A DNA stretch of 57,846 nucleotides from JBMOGA01 sp049318625. GTDB lineage: Bacteria > Pseudomonadota > Alphaproteobacteria > Rhizobiales > Hyphomicrobiaceae. How positions within the stretch are numbered: position 1 is the stretch's first letter; every line of letters begins with the position of its first letter. Positions 1 to 9,410 of the stretch are shown piece by piece. Under the pieces are notes generated by a model. The model saw only the letters and a list, made by a program, of their open reading frames with translations. It was not told where the DNA came from and searched no databases. The stretch lies in assembly GCA_049318625.1 (NCBI GenBank), contig JBMOGA010000019.1, positions 1-57,846 on the forward strand, in the 5' to 3' direction. Position numbers and translations under genes: made by a program.

Positions 1-1331
<1,331 letters not shown>

Positions 1332-1340
1332 CCCGCGGGC

Positions 1341-1880
1341 TCAGACGAGTTGAATATCGAACCGTGTGCGTGCGCCTTGCTCGTCCTCGATCGGCCGGCG
1401 AGCAATCTTGATGGGCTGGCCGTAATAGGACGAACTGCCCTCGAGCAAACCGACCGCCAGATCACCGAGCGGTCGGCAGCTCGCATAGTCCACAGACATG
1501 CAATCGGGACCGCGCTCCACGATGGTGAAGCTCGGGAGCTCCGCATCGGGATAGAGCTTGCGCACCTCGACGTGGATCTGGCCATCCACGCAGGCGACGA
1601 ATTCCATGATCCCGGGCTGCGAGGCATAAAAATCGGGAAACTTTGTCTGGAACATCTTCGCAAGGTGATGACCGAAGCCCTTCAGGGCATCTGGCATCGA
1701 CGTTCCGGTCATCCGACAGTAACCACCGACCAGTGTCGCGAGTTCGGAAAACTCATAGGTACCGACAGACGTGTAGGAACTGTGGGCCAGGTTGCACGAG
1801 GCCACCAGATCGTCGACGAAATCCTCGTCCCGCTGTTCGGCCACGAAGGTCAGGAACTCTGTGAAGACTACGCCCTTCAT
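1341..1880 (-). CDS. H-NOX family haem NO/O2-sensing protein
   Basis: A 179-residue stand-alone H-NOX domain, the usual length for the family. Haem proximal ligand His103 lies in QIHVEVRKLYPDAELP, and the haem-propionate YxSxR motif is present as Y132-A-S134-C-R136, so the haem pocket looks intact. The chosen start at 1880 gives the family-typical MKGVVF N-terminus; the reading frame stays open 26 codons upstream, but that stretch does not look like H-NOX. Ligand preference (NO only or also O2) depends on a distal-pocket Tyr that cannot be assigned without a structure alignment. It lies directly upstream of a hybrid histidine kinase, the classic partner arrangement. It is divergent from the FMN reductase gene. 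Confidence 0.92.
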   Translation of the reverse strand: MKGVVFTEFLTFVAEQRDEDFVDDLVASCNLAHSSYTSVGTYEFSELATLVGGYCRMTGTSMPDALKGFGHHLAKMFQTKFPDFYASQPGIMEFVACVDGQIHVEVRKLYPDAELPSFTIVERGPDCMSVDYASCRPLGDLAVGLLEGSSSYYGQPIKIARRPIEDEQGARTRFDIQLV

Positions 1881-2048
1881 TGACCCCTCGAAAGCTGTCA
1901 TCCGAGGCGCGGCACCCCGGCTTCGACCGGCGCATCCTACCGATCTGCCGTAAATCAACCTCTAATTGCATGCAGCGCTTTGGAACGACCATTGACGCTT
2001 CCGGTCGCCCGGGTCACGGTGCGGCCGCACGCCACCACGGACAGACCG

Positions 2049-2639
2049 ATGCCGCAGTCCATCAAATTGCTGTTCATCGCGGGCTCGGCCCGCGAAGCAT
2101 CTTTGAACAAGCGCCTCGCCCGCCTCGGAGCGGAGATCGCGGCGGCGAACGGCATAGCGGCCACGTTCGCCGACCTCGGTGACTATCCCATGCCGCTCTA
2201 CGACGGCGACCTTGAAGCACGCGACGGCGTGCCCGAGAACGCCCTGAAGCTCCGCTCCTTGCTCAGCGTCCACGCCGGTGTTTTCATCGCCTGCCCCGAA
2301 TACAACGCGGGCATGACGCCCTTGTTGAAGAACACGCTCGATTGGATCAGCCGAACCCGTGACGAGGGCGAAGCCCCTGTCGCCGTGTTCAAGACCCGCG
2401 TTTTCGCCCTCGGCGCCGCGTCGCCCGGCGGTTTTGGCGGCGTCCGTGGCATCGGCATGACGCGACAAGTGCTCGAAATCGGTCTCGGTGCGGTCGTGCT
2501 TCCGGACCAGATCCTCGTGCCGCGCGCCGGCAATGCGTTCGACGAGCGCGGCCATCTTGTCGACAAGGGCCAACAGCAGATGCTGAAATCGGTCGTTGAA
2601 AGGCTGGCCCGCGCCGCGCGCGTTCTGCACGGGCAATGA
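2049..2639 (+). CDS. NADPH-dependent FMN reductase family flavoprotein
   Basis: A 196-residue flavodoxin-fold protein. It opens with the phosphate-binding segment IAGSAREASLNKRL, and carries the flavin-reductase signature CPEYNAGMTPLLKNTLDWISR in its middle, both typical of the NADPH-dependent FMN/azo/chromate reductase family. The expected role is two-electron reduction of FMN or quinone-like substrates in the cytoplasm; the physiological substrate is unknown. Start taken at 2049 (MPQSIKLLF), because the 23 codons upstream are not family-like. It ends 13 bases before the pyrF ATG, so the two may be co-transcribed. Confidence 0.88.
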   Translation: MPQSIKLLFIAGSAREASLNKRLARLGAEIAAANGIAATFADLGDYPMPLYDGDLEARDGVPENALKLRSLLSVHAGVFIACPEYNAGMTPLLKNTLDWISRTRDEGEAPVAVFKTRVFALGAASPGGFGGVRGIGMTRQVLEIGLGAVVLPDQILVPRAGNAFDERGHLVDKGQQQMLKSVVERLARAARVLHGQ

Positions 2640-2652
2640 GGTGACCGCAGCA

Positions 2653-3375
2653 ATGTCCGAACCCACTTCGCGCGACCGCCTGATCGTGGCCCTGGACGTG
2701 CCGACGCCGGCCGAAGCTCGCGCCCTCGTGGACACGCTGGGCGACACCGTGACGTTCTACAAGATCGGCCTGGAACTCCTGTTCACCGGCGGCCTCGACA
2801 TCGCCACCGAGTTGAAGCGGCGCGGCAAGCGCGTGTTCCTCGACATGAAGCTGCTCGACATCGCCAACACGGTCGAGCGCGCGGCCGCCCAGGTCGCCGC
2901 GCTGAACCTCGATTTCCTCACCATCCACGGCACCGATACCAAGACCATGACCGCCGCCGTCAAAGGCCGCGGCGCCGCCAATCTCCAGATCCTCGCGGTG
3001 ACGGTCCTGACCAATCTCGACTCCGGCGATCTGGCCGAACAGCACATTGCAACGTCGCCGGCCGACCTCGTCCTCCATCGGGCGCGTCTGGCAAAGGCCG
3101 CCGGTTGCAGCGGCGTGATCGCATCGGGACAGGAAGCGGGCCGTCTCCGTGCGGCGCTCGGCCATGGGTTCCTGATCGTGACCCCGGGCATCCGCCTGCC
3201 GAGCGACGGAACGGACGATCAGGCCCGCATCACCACCCCCGATGCCGCCATCGCGGCGGGCGCCGACCATATCGTCGTCGGCCGGCCGGTCACCCGCGCC
3301 GCCGATCCGCGCCGGGCCGCCGCGCAGTTCGTTGCTCTCATCCAGGACGCCGAACGCCAGCGTGCCGACCGTTAG
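2653..3375 (+). CDS. pyrF: Orotidine 5'-phosphate decarboxylase
   Basis: Decarboxylates OMP to UMP, the last step of de novo pyrimidine synthesis. The 240-residue protein has the TIM-barrel start LIVALDVPTPAEARAL, the catalytic DxKxxD motif as LDMKLLDIANT, and the phosphate-binding ending VTPGIRLPS...DQARITTP...DHIVVGRPVTRA. Length is normal for the bacterial short form. ATG at 2653 was preferred over an in-frame GTG at 2641. The following DUF1330 gene starts 40 bases downstream. Confidence 0.97.
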   Translation: MSEPTSRDRLIVALDVPTPAEARALVDTLGDTVTFYKIGLELLFTGGLDIATELKRRGKRVFLDMKLLDIANTVERAAAQVAALNLDFLTIHGTDTKTMTAAVKGRGAANLQILAVTVLTNLDSGDLAEQHIATSPADLVLHRARLAKAAGCSGVIASGQEAGRLRAALGHGFLIVTPGIRLPSDGTDDQARITTPDAAIAAGADHIVVGRPVTRAADPRRAAAQFVALIQDAERQRADR

Positions 3376-3415
3376 TCCGCCAACTCACGACCCGACAACA
3401 AGCCAGGAGGATACG

Positions 3416-3706
3416 ATGCCCAAAGGATACGTGATTGCCCGCGCCGTGGTGACCAACCCCACAGCCTGGAGCGAGTACGCGGCGAAGGCCAGTGAGGCGA
3501 TGAAGAAGTATGGCGGCACGCCGCTGGTGCGCGGCGGCCGGGCCGAGATCGCCGAGGGCGAGGGCCGGGCCCGCAACGTCGTCATCGAGTTCGCGAGCTT
3601 CGACGCGGCCCGCGCTTATGCGACATCGCCGGAATATGCCGCCGCCCGCAAGTTGCGCGACAACGCCGGAGTGATCGACATCGTGATCGTCGAGGGCGCA
3701 GCCTGA
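3416..3706 (+). CDS. DUF1330 domain-containing protein
   Basis: A 96-residue dimeric alpha-beta barrel-like protein. The opening MPKGYVIARAVVTNPTAW, the central GGTPLVRGG and the segment VVIEFASFDAARAYATSPEY are characteristic of DUF1330. Function is not established for the family. The start is well fixed by an AGGAGG Shine-Dalgarno at about 3405-3410. It sits between pyrF and trmD, and its stop codon lies inside a possible non-ATG upstream extension of trmD. Confidence 0.9.
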   Translation: MPKGYVIARAVVTNPTAWSEYAAKASEAMKKYGGTPLVRGGRAEIAEGEGRARNVVIEFASFDAARAYATSPEYAAARKLRDNAGVIDIVIVEGAA

Positions 3707-3807
3707 CCGCGACAGCCGACAACAACGACGAACGGACCGAACCGCTGTCGGACGGCGGCGAACGGCCGTTCGCCGCCCCGGCCGCGGCGCAGCACGTCTG
3801 GCGGGCG

Positions 3808-4485
3808 GTGGTACTGTCGCTGTTCCCGGAGATGTTCCCCGGACCGCTCGGTCACTCCCTGGTCGGCACGGCATTGTCGTCGGGACTGTGGGCGCTCGAC
3901 ACCGTAAACATTCGTGACTTCGGACTCGGACGCCATCGCGTCGTCGACGACACCCCGGCTGGTGGTGGCGCCGGCATGGTCATGAAGGCCGACGTCGTGG
4001 CCGCGGCGATCGACCACGCCGTGGCGACAACCGGCGCGCTGTCCCGCATTTACCTTTCCCCCCGCGGCGAACCGCTGTCCCAACGCCTGGTCCACGAGCT
4101 GGCGGCCGGACCCGGCGTGCTGCTGCTGGCCGGGCGCTTCGAGGGCGTCGATGAGCGTGTTCTGGCGGCGCGCGGCCTGCGCGAGGTCTCGATCGGCGAC
4201 TACGTACTCTCGGGCGGCGAGCTCGCGGCCATGGTCCTGATCGACGCCTGCGTCCGCCTGCTGCCCGGTGTAATCGGAAAATCGGAAAGCCTTTCGGACG
4301 AGAGTTTCGAGCAGGGCCTGCTCGAATATCCCCACTACACCCGGCCGCGCGACTGGGAAGGGCTGAGCATTCCGGACGTGCTGCTGTCGGGAGACCACGC
4401 CCGCATCGCAGCGTGGCGCCGGGCCGAGGCCGAGCGGCTGACCGCCGAGCGCCGGCCCGATCTCTTGACACGCAAGCCGCGGTGA
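3808..4485 (+). CDS. trmD: tRNA (guanine-N1)-methyltransferase
   Basis: Methylates G37 of tRNAs using S-adenosylmethionine, preventing +1 frameshifting. The 225-residue form has the SPOUT trefoil-knot motifs LLLAGRFEGVDERVL and SIGDYVLSGGELAAM, and the C-terminal substrate motif PHYTRP. The start is uncertain. GTG at 3808 gives MVLSLFPEMF, but the in-frame codons just before it read VWRA, matching the W-R/I-A/G N-terminus of homologues, and no ATG precedes them in frame. The in-frame extension remains open back to the DUF1330 stop. It is next to rplS as usual, but rpsP and rimM, normally upstream, are absent here. Confidence 0.95.
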   Translation: MVLSLFPEMFPGPLGHSLVGTALSSGLWALDTVNIRDFGLGRHRVVDDTPAGGGAGMVMKADVVAAAIDHAVATTGALSRIYLSPRGEPLSQRLVHELAAGPGVLLLAGRFEGVDERVLAARGLREVSIGDYVLSGGELAAMVLIDACVRLLPGVIGKSESLSDESFEQGLLEYPHYTRPRDWEGLSIPDVLLSGDHARIAAWRRAEAERLTAERRPDLLTRKPR

Positions 4486-4560
4486 GCCCCGAAAAACGGG
4501 AATCGACAAGCCCGCCGCTTTGGGCTATCAACCCGCGATCCGATTTCCTGAATGTCTGCC

Positions 4561-4606
4561 GTGCGGGCTCCCGGCCCTACTTCGGTACTGGGAGCAGCCC
4601 CGTGCG
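4561..4606 (+). promoter_or_regulatory. Structured RNA leader just upstream of rplS
   Basis: The segment 4565-4600 folds into a hairpin. GCTCCC (4567-4572) pairs with GGGAGC (4590-4595), an outer GG (4565-4566) can pair with CC (4598-4599) across a two-base bulge, and the tip is TAC-TTCG-GTA, a cUUCGg tetraloop. It ends about 30 bases before the L19 start. Ribosomal protein leaders are often autoregulatory; that role here is inferred from position only. Confidence 0.45.
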
Positions 4607-4633
4607 CATTCGTTTCGTCGAGGTAGAAACATC

Positions 4634-5284
4634 ATGAACATCATCCAGATGCTCGAAAAGGAGCAGATGGACACGATCTCCGCCAAGCGGATCGTGCCCG
4701 AGTTTGCCCCTGGCGACACCGTCAAGGTGATGGTGAAGGTCATCGAAGGTGAAGGCGACAAGCGCACCGTCCGCCTCCAGGCCTATGAAGGCGTCGTGAT
4801 CGCGCGCTCCGGAGCCGGTCTCAACGAGAACTTCACCGTCCGCAAGATCTCCTATGGCGAGGGCGTGGAGCGTGTGTTCCCGATCTACTCGCCGTACGTC
4901 GCCGAGATCGAGGTTCTGCGCCGCGGTCGCGTGCGTCGGGCCAAGCTCTATTATCTTCGCGATCGCCGCGGCAAGGCCGCCCGCATCGTCGAGCGTTCGG
5001 ACGCACGCGCCAAGCGCCTCAACGCCGCCTTCAAGGGCTTCCGCAAGCCCAAGGGTCAGCCGGATGATCTCAAGCAGATCAAGTCCATCTCGGCGGATCT
5101 CGAAGTCCAGCTGCGCAAGCTCAACGTTCTGAAGTACGAGCAGATCGCCAACTTCTCGGACGAGGACGTGGCGAACCTCGACGAGGTTCTGCGTCTCAAT
5201 GGCCGGATCGAGAAAGAGGATTGGATCGGCCAGTGCCGGGCCCTTCTGGTCGCAGCCGAAGCGCCGGTCGAAGGCGCTGCCTGA
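4634..5284 (+). CDS. rplS: 50S ribosomal protein L19 with C-terminal helical extension
   Basis: Residues 1 to about 120 are a complete L19, including FAPGDTVKVMVKVIEGE, RLQAYEGVVIARSG and RRAKLYYLRDRRGKAARI, which sits at the 30S-50S interface. The protein is 216 residues, about 90 more than ordinary L19. After a basic linker (121-142), residues 143-206 form a second unit: DDLKQIKSISADLEVQLRKL then YEQIANFSDEDVANLDEVL and GRIEKEDWIGQCRALL. This looks like the helix-hairpin-helix-type domain also found as a C-terminal tail of alphaproteobacterial L21. ATG at 4634 was chosen because the L19 homology begins there. It follows trmD by 148 bases. Confidence 0.95.
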   Translation: MNIIQMLEKEQMDTISAKRIVPEFAPGDTVKVMVKVIEGEGDKRTVRLQAYEGVVIARSGAGLNENFTVRKISYGEGVERVFPIYSPYVAEIEVLRRGRVRRAKLYYLRDRRGKAARIVERSDARAKRLNAAFKGFRKPKGQPDDLKQIKSISADLEVQLRKLNVLKYEQIANFSDEDVANLDEVLRLNGRIEKEDWIGQCRALLVAAEAPVEGAA

Positions 5285-5298
5285 GACGCTGCAGCGTC
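5285..5298. repeat. Perfect 14-bp palindrome after rplS
   Basis: GACGCTGCAGCGTC starts at the rplS stop codon region and is a perfect palindrome, with GCGATCGC directly after. There is no T-run, so it is not a standard intrinsic terminator. Its role is unknown. Confidence 0.35.
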
Positions 5299-5487
5299 GC
5301 GATCGCGGAATTGGCACGCCCGGCGTCAGACCCGGGCGTTGTCGTTTTCAGACCTCGTGGGGCGCGGAGCGCTCCGGCGTCTGAACGGATGGGTTTGCGT
5401 CGGCCACCGGGCGCACTAGATTAGCGGATGGAAACAGCCCGGCGGGGATGGCACCCTCCGGCTGCCGAACGTTACGACGAGGCCGCG

Positions 5488-6315
5488 ATGTCAAATCTGG
5501 AGCAACCGCGCTCCGAAGCGCGCGAAAAGGACGGCCACATCAGGCTGCATGGCCCGGAGGCCTTCGCGGCCATGCGCAAGGCCGGACAGCTCGCAGCGGC
5601 AGCCCTCGACATGCTCGTGCCCTACGTCGCACCCGGCGTGCCCACCGACCGGCTCGACCAGCTGGTGTTCGAATTCGCCATGGATCACGGCGCGATCCCC
5701 GCCCCGCTCAACTATCGCGGTTTCCCGAAATCCATCTGCACGTCCGTCAACCATGTCGTCTGTCATGGCATCCCGGGTCCGAAGCCCCTGCGGGACGGCG
5801 ACATTCTCAACATCGACGTCACACTGATCGTCGACGGCTGGCACGGCGATACCAGCCGCATGTATCCGGTTGGCCGCATCAACCGGCGCGCGGAACGGCT
5901 GATCAACGTGACCTACGAGGCGCTGGAGCGTGGCATACGCGCGGTCAAGGCCGGCAATTCCACTGGCGACATCGGTCATGCCATTCAGTCCTATGCCGAG
6001 GCGGAGCGCTGCAGCGTCGTTCGCGATTTCTGCGGCCATGGGCTCGGGCAGGTCTTCCACGACCGCCCCAACATCCTGCACTACGGTGAACCCGGCGAAG
6101 GAATCGTGCTGCAGCCGGGCATGCTGTTCACCATCGAGCCGATGATCAACCTCGGCAAGGCGCTGGTGAAGGTGCTGCCCGACGGCTGGACGGCGGTGAC
6201 CCGCGATCGCGAGTTGTCGGCCCAGTTCGAGCACACCGTCGGCGTGACCGCGGATGGCTGCGAGGTGTTCACCTACAGCCCTAGAGGCTTGCACAAGCCC
6301 CCTTACGACGCCTGA
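5488..6315 (+). CDS. map: Type I methionyl aminopeptidase
   Basis: Removes the initiator methionine from nascent proteins. The 275-residue protein has the pita-bread fold metal ligands in order: His in CHGIPG, Asp in NIDVTLIVDGWHGDTSRMY (two Asp), His in GHGLGQVFHD, Glu in FTIEPM and Glu in QFEHT. Start chosen at 5488 (MSNLEQPR), preceded by GACGAGG; an in-frame ATG at 5428 would add 20 unconserved residues. It is followed 14 bases later by radC, likely in one operon. Confidence 0.95.
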   Translation: MSNLEQPRSEAREKDGHIRLHGPEAFAAMRKAGQLAAAALDMLVPYVAPGVPTDRLDQLVFEFAMDHGAIPAPLNYRGFPKSICTSVNHVVCHGIPGPKPLRDGDILNIDVTLIVDGWHGDTSRMYPVGRINRRAERLINVTYEALERGIRAVKAGNSTGDIGHAIQSYAEAERCSVVRDFCGHGLGQVFHDRPNILHYGEPGEGIVLQPGMLFTIEPMINLGKALVKVLPDGWTAVTRDRELSAQFEHTVGVTADGCEVFTYSPRGLHKPPYDA

Positions 6316-6328
6316 GGCCAACCCCAGC

Positions 6329-7093
6329 ATGGACCCCATGGGCACGGATTCTTCCGATGGCGGAGAGCGGCCGGCCCAGGGCTCGTTTCTCGACGCCCCC
6401 GGGCCGACCCGCGCCGCGGTAGCCCATCCGGACGCCGGTCACCGCCAGCGGCTGCGCGACCGCTTTCGCAACGGCGGCGCCGAAGCCATTCCGGACTACG
6501 AGCTTCTCGAACTGCTGCTGTTTCGAACCATCCCGCGCCAGGACACCAAGCCGATCGCCAAGCGCCTGTTGGCACATTTCGGCAGCTTCAGCGAAGTCAT
6601 CAATGCGCCGGACGCACGGCTGGGCGAGGTGCCGGGCGTCGGCACGGCCGTCGTCACCGATCTGAAGCTCATCCGCACCGCCGCCCTCCGCCTGATGCGC
6701 GGAGAGGTCATGTCGAAGCCCATTCTTGCTTCGTGGAACCAGGTGATCGCCTACATCCGCGCCGCGCAGGGCTTTGCGGACAAAGAGCAGTTCCGGATGC
6801 TGTTTCTCGACAAACGCAACCAGCTCATCGCCGACGAGGTGCAGCAGCAGGGCACCGTCGACCATACCCCCGTCTATGTGCGCGAGGTCGTGAAGCGGGC
6901 GCTCGAGCTGTCCGCCAGCGCTCTCATCCTAGTGCACAACCACCCGTCGGGAGACCCCACGCCATCGCGCGCCGATATCGACATGACCCGGTTGATCGTC
7001 GACGCCGCGCGACCACTCGGAATTGTCATCCACGATCACGTAATAGTCGGCCGGCAGGGGCATGCCAGCCTCAAGAGCCTCGGATACATCTGA
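6329..7093 (+). CDS. radC: DNA repair protein RadC (JAMM/MPN+ family)
   Basis: A 254-residue RadC-family protein. The N-terminal half contains a UPF0758-type helical region (GHRQRLRDRF...LLELLLF) and a helix-hairpin-helix (GEVPGVGTAVVTDLKLI). The C-terminal half has the JAMM metal-binding motif HNHPSGDPTPSRADIDMT and the preceding Glu region. The family name is historic; a repair role is not well supported and the molecular substrate is unknown. ATG at 6329 lies 14 bases after map. Confidence 0.93.
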   Translation: MDPMGTDSSDGGERPAQGSFLDAPGPTRAAVAHPDAGHRQRLRDRFRNGGAEAIPDYELLELLLFRTIPRQDTKPIAKRLLAHFGSFSEVINAPDARLGEVPGVGTAVVTDLKLIRTAALRLMRGEVMSKPILASWNQVIAYIRAAQGFADKEQFRMLFLDKRNQLIADEVQQQGTVDHTPVYVREVVKRALELSASALILVHNHPSGDPTPSRADIDMTRLIVDAARPLGIVIHDHVIVGRQGHASLKSLGYI

Positions 7094-7164
7094 AGCGGCA
7101 AGTGCCGGCGCACCGCAGGCGGCTGCGCGCAAACGCGTGACCCGAAAGAGTATTTCGAAGCCGC

Positions 7165-7977
7165 TTACCGGCCGGTGCCGCCAACGCTGAAGCGGTACGT
7201 CAGGCCCAGGCCGCCGAAGAACTGGTTCTCGGTCTCCACGACCGGGCTGTCCGCTGCATCGCCGATCAGACGGGAGTACTTGCCCATCATCTTCAGGGTC
7301 CAGCGGTCATCGAGCGCCAGATCGGCGGACAGCGACATGTTCACGTCCTTGAAGCCCGCGTCCGCATCGAACGCCGACCGCGTGGCCGTCGCCTTGGCCG
7401 TCGGCACGCCGAAGTAGGTCGACATGTAGTCGCCGTCGGCCCACGTGGCGCCGAGGCCCGGCGTGACGGTCAGCGAGCGTGACAGGCGGTACTTGTTCTC
7501 GATACCGAACCGCAGGAGAGCGCCGGCATCGTCGTCGCCGGTCACTTGATGCCCGTAAGACGCCGACGCAAGGAATGTACCGGCCCGATAGCCGACGTAG
7601 CCGCCGAGCACGAGACCGCCATCGATATCACCGAGGCCGGTCAACCGGTCACCATCGCTCTCGTCGCGACCGAACCGATAGCCGGCCACCGGCCCGACCT
7701 CGAACCCGTAGAGGCTCAGCAGACGGAACCGGACATCGTCGATTCCCTTGACGCTGAAGCGGCCGCCTTCGTCCATGCCACCCGGAATCAGCAACGGAAA
7801 GCCGAGCGCGTCGTAGGACTTGCTGCCTTCGTACTTCGGGGCGACGACGACCATGCCGCCGATCTGCCACTGCGAGAAATCGATGCCCAGCCCTTGGGCT
7901 GCCGAGCCGGTAGCGCCGACAGAGCACGCAAGGGCGGCCGCGGAGCAGGCCAGAACAACTCTCGATGCAAGCGTCAT
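7165..7977 (-). CDS. MipA/OmpV family outer membrane protein
   Basis: A 270-residue beta-barrel protein with a clear signal peptide (MTLASRVVLACSAAALACSVGATGSAAQ, cleavage probably after residue 28). It has alternating barrel strands: GGMVVVAPKYEGSKSYDALGFPL, FEVGPVAGYRFGR, GGLVLGGYVGYRAGTF, LTVTPGLGATWAD, and it ends in an aromatic strand (GLGLTYRFSVGGTGR). MipA was described as a scaffold for murein synthases, but most family members are uncharacterised. It is convergent with radC. Start taken at 7977, where the signal peptide begins; the frame is open further upstream without homology. Confidence 0.9.
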   Translation of the reverse strand: MTLASRVVLACSAAALACSVGATGSAAQGLGIDFSQWQIGGMVVVAPKYEGSKSYDALGFPLLIPGGMDEGGRFSVKGIDDVRFRLLSLYGFEVGPVAGYRFGRDESDGDRLTGLGDIDGGLVLGGYVGYRAGTFLASASYGHQVTGDDDAGALLRFGIENKYRLSRSLTVTPGLGATWADGDYMSTYFGVPTAKATATRSAFDADAGFKDVNMSLSADLALDDRWTLKMMGKYSRLIGDAADSPVVETENQFFGGLGLTYRFSVGGTGR

Positions 7978-8201
7978 CTCGGATATCCTGAGGCGAGGCG
8001 ATGAATTTGACAGACGTTCATACCATGACCGCGGTTCGATATTGTTAACCGGTTGGCTCGATCCCCGCTTCCCACATCGGGTGTGGCTTCTGCGTGACGG
8101 ATTTCCCCCCTGTCGGCAGGCCGGGTTGCGTTGACAGGACGTCCGGGCCGTCGGACGTAGAACCACGAACACTACCCTCGGCACGGCAACAGGAGACAGC
8201 G

Positions 8202-9164
8202 ATGGCGAAGCGGCACGACAAGGTGATCATCCTCGGGTCCGGCCCGGCGGGGTACACCGCCGCCATCTACGCCGCCCGCGCCATGCTGAAACCACTGATG
8301 ATTCAAGGGCTTCAACCAGGCGGGCAGCTCACCATCACAACCGATGTCGAGAACTATCCGGGCTTCTCCAAGGTCATCCAGGGCCCATGGCTGATGGACG
8401 AGATGAAGGCCCAGGCCGAGCACATGGGCACCGAGATGGTGCTCGACCAGATCGTCAAGGTCGACCTTACGCGGCGCCCGTTCCAGCTCGAAGGCGACAG
8501 CGGCGACAGCTACACCTGTGACGCACTGATCATCTGCACGGGCGCCCAGGCCCGCTGGCTCGGCCTCGACAGCGAACGCGCCTTCCAGGGCTTCGGCGTA
8601 TCCGCCTGCGCAACCTGCGACGGCTTCTTCTACAAGGGCAAGGAGGTCGTGGTGGTGGGCGGCGGCAACACCGCCATGGAGGAGGCCATCTTCCTGACCC
8701 GCTTCGCCAGCCGCGTCACCATGGTTCACCGCCGCGACAGTTTTCGCGGAGAGAAGATCCTCCAGCACAGGGTGGCCGCGAACCCCAAGATCGAGGTCGT
8801 CTGGAACAGCACGATCGACGAGATCGTCGGCACCACCGATCCCAAAGCCGTCACCGGCGTGCGGCTCAAGAACGTGCGCACGGGCGAACTGACACTGCGG
8901 CCGGCCGACGGCGTGTTCATCGCCATCGGCCACGCCCCAGCGACCGAACTGTTCAAGGGTCAGCTCGAAACGACCCCCTCGGGCTACCTCGTCTCCAGGC
9001 CGGATTCGACGGCGACCGCCATCCCCGGCGTGTTCGCGGCCGGCGACGTGAAGGACGAAGTCTACCGGCAAGCCGTCACCGCCGCTGGCATGGGTTGCAT
9101 GGCCGCGCTCGAAGCCGAACGCTTTCTCGCCGAGCATGGCGCCGAGGTCCGGGCCGCCGAATAG
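8202..9164 (+). CDS. trxB: Thioredoxin-disulfide reductase
   Basis: A 320-residue FAD enzyme that reduces thioredoxin with NADPH. The FAD-binding GxGxxG motif is ILGSGPAGYTAAIYAAR, the redox-active centre is CATCDGFFY (CxxC), and the NADPH motif is VVGGGNTAMEEAIFL followed by HRRDSFRGEKI. The C-terminal FAD segment VPGVFAAGDVKDEVYRQAVTAAGMGC is present. The start at 8202 has an AGGAGA ribosome site (near 8189-8195). A LysR regulator gene follows on the same strand after 246 bases. Confidence 0.97.
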   Translation: MAKRHDKVIILGSGPAGYTAAIYAARAMLKPLMIQGLQPGGQLTITTDVENYPGFSKVIQGPWLMDEMKAQAEHMGTEMVLDQIVKVDLTRRPFQLEGDSGDSYTCDALIICTGAQARWLGLDSERAFQGFGVSACATCDGFFYKGKEVVVVGGGNTAMEEAIFLTRFASRVTMVHRRDSFRGEKILQHRVAANPKIEVVWNSTIDEIVGTTDPKAVTGVRLKNVRTGELTLRPADGVFIAIGHAPATELFKGQLETTPSGYLVSRPDSTATAIPGVFAAGDVKDEVYRQAVTAAGMGCMAALEAERFLAEHGAEVRAAE

Positions 9165-9410
9165 CCGAGGCGCAACCCCCGGTCTGCCGGGGCGCATCTG
9201 GTCGACTTGTCGTATGACCAGAGAAACCGGCAGCATCCCCTTGCCTTCCGGCAATCCGTCGCTATGCTCTGGCTGCATAACAAAACAGCGCCGAACAACT
9301 CGGCGCGCCACCCGTCGCAGCCACGCCCGGTCATCTCCGGAGCCACGATCCTCCGTCAGGGGTCGCATAGGTGCGTGTTGCGGCGTGCCTGAGGGAGGGC
9401 TGGTGCCACG

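Noticed and set aside
5285..5320. Intrinsic terminator after rplS
   Set aside because: The palindrome has no loop and no T-run.
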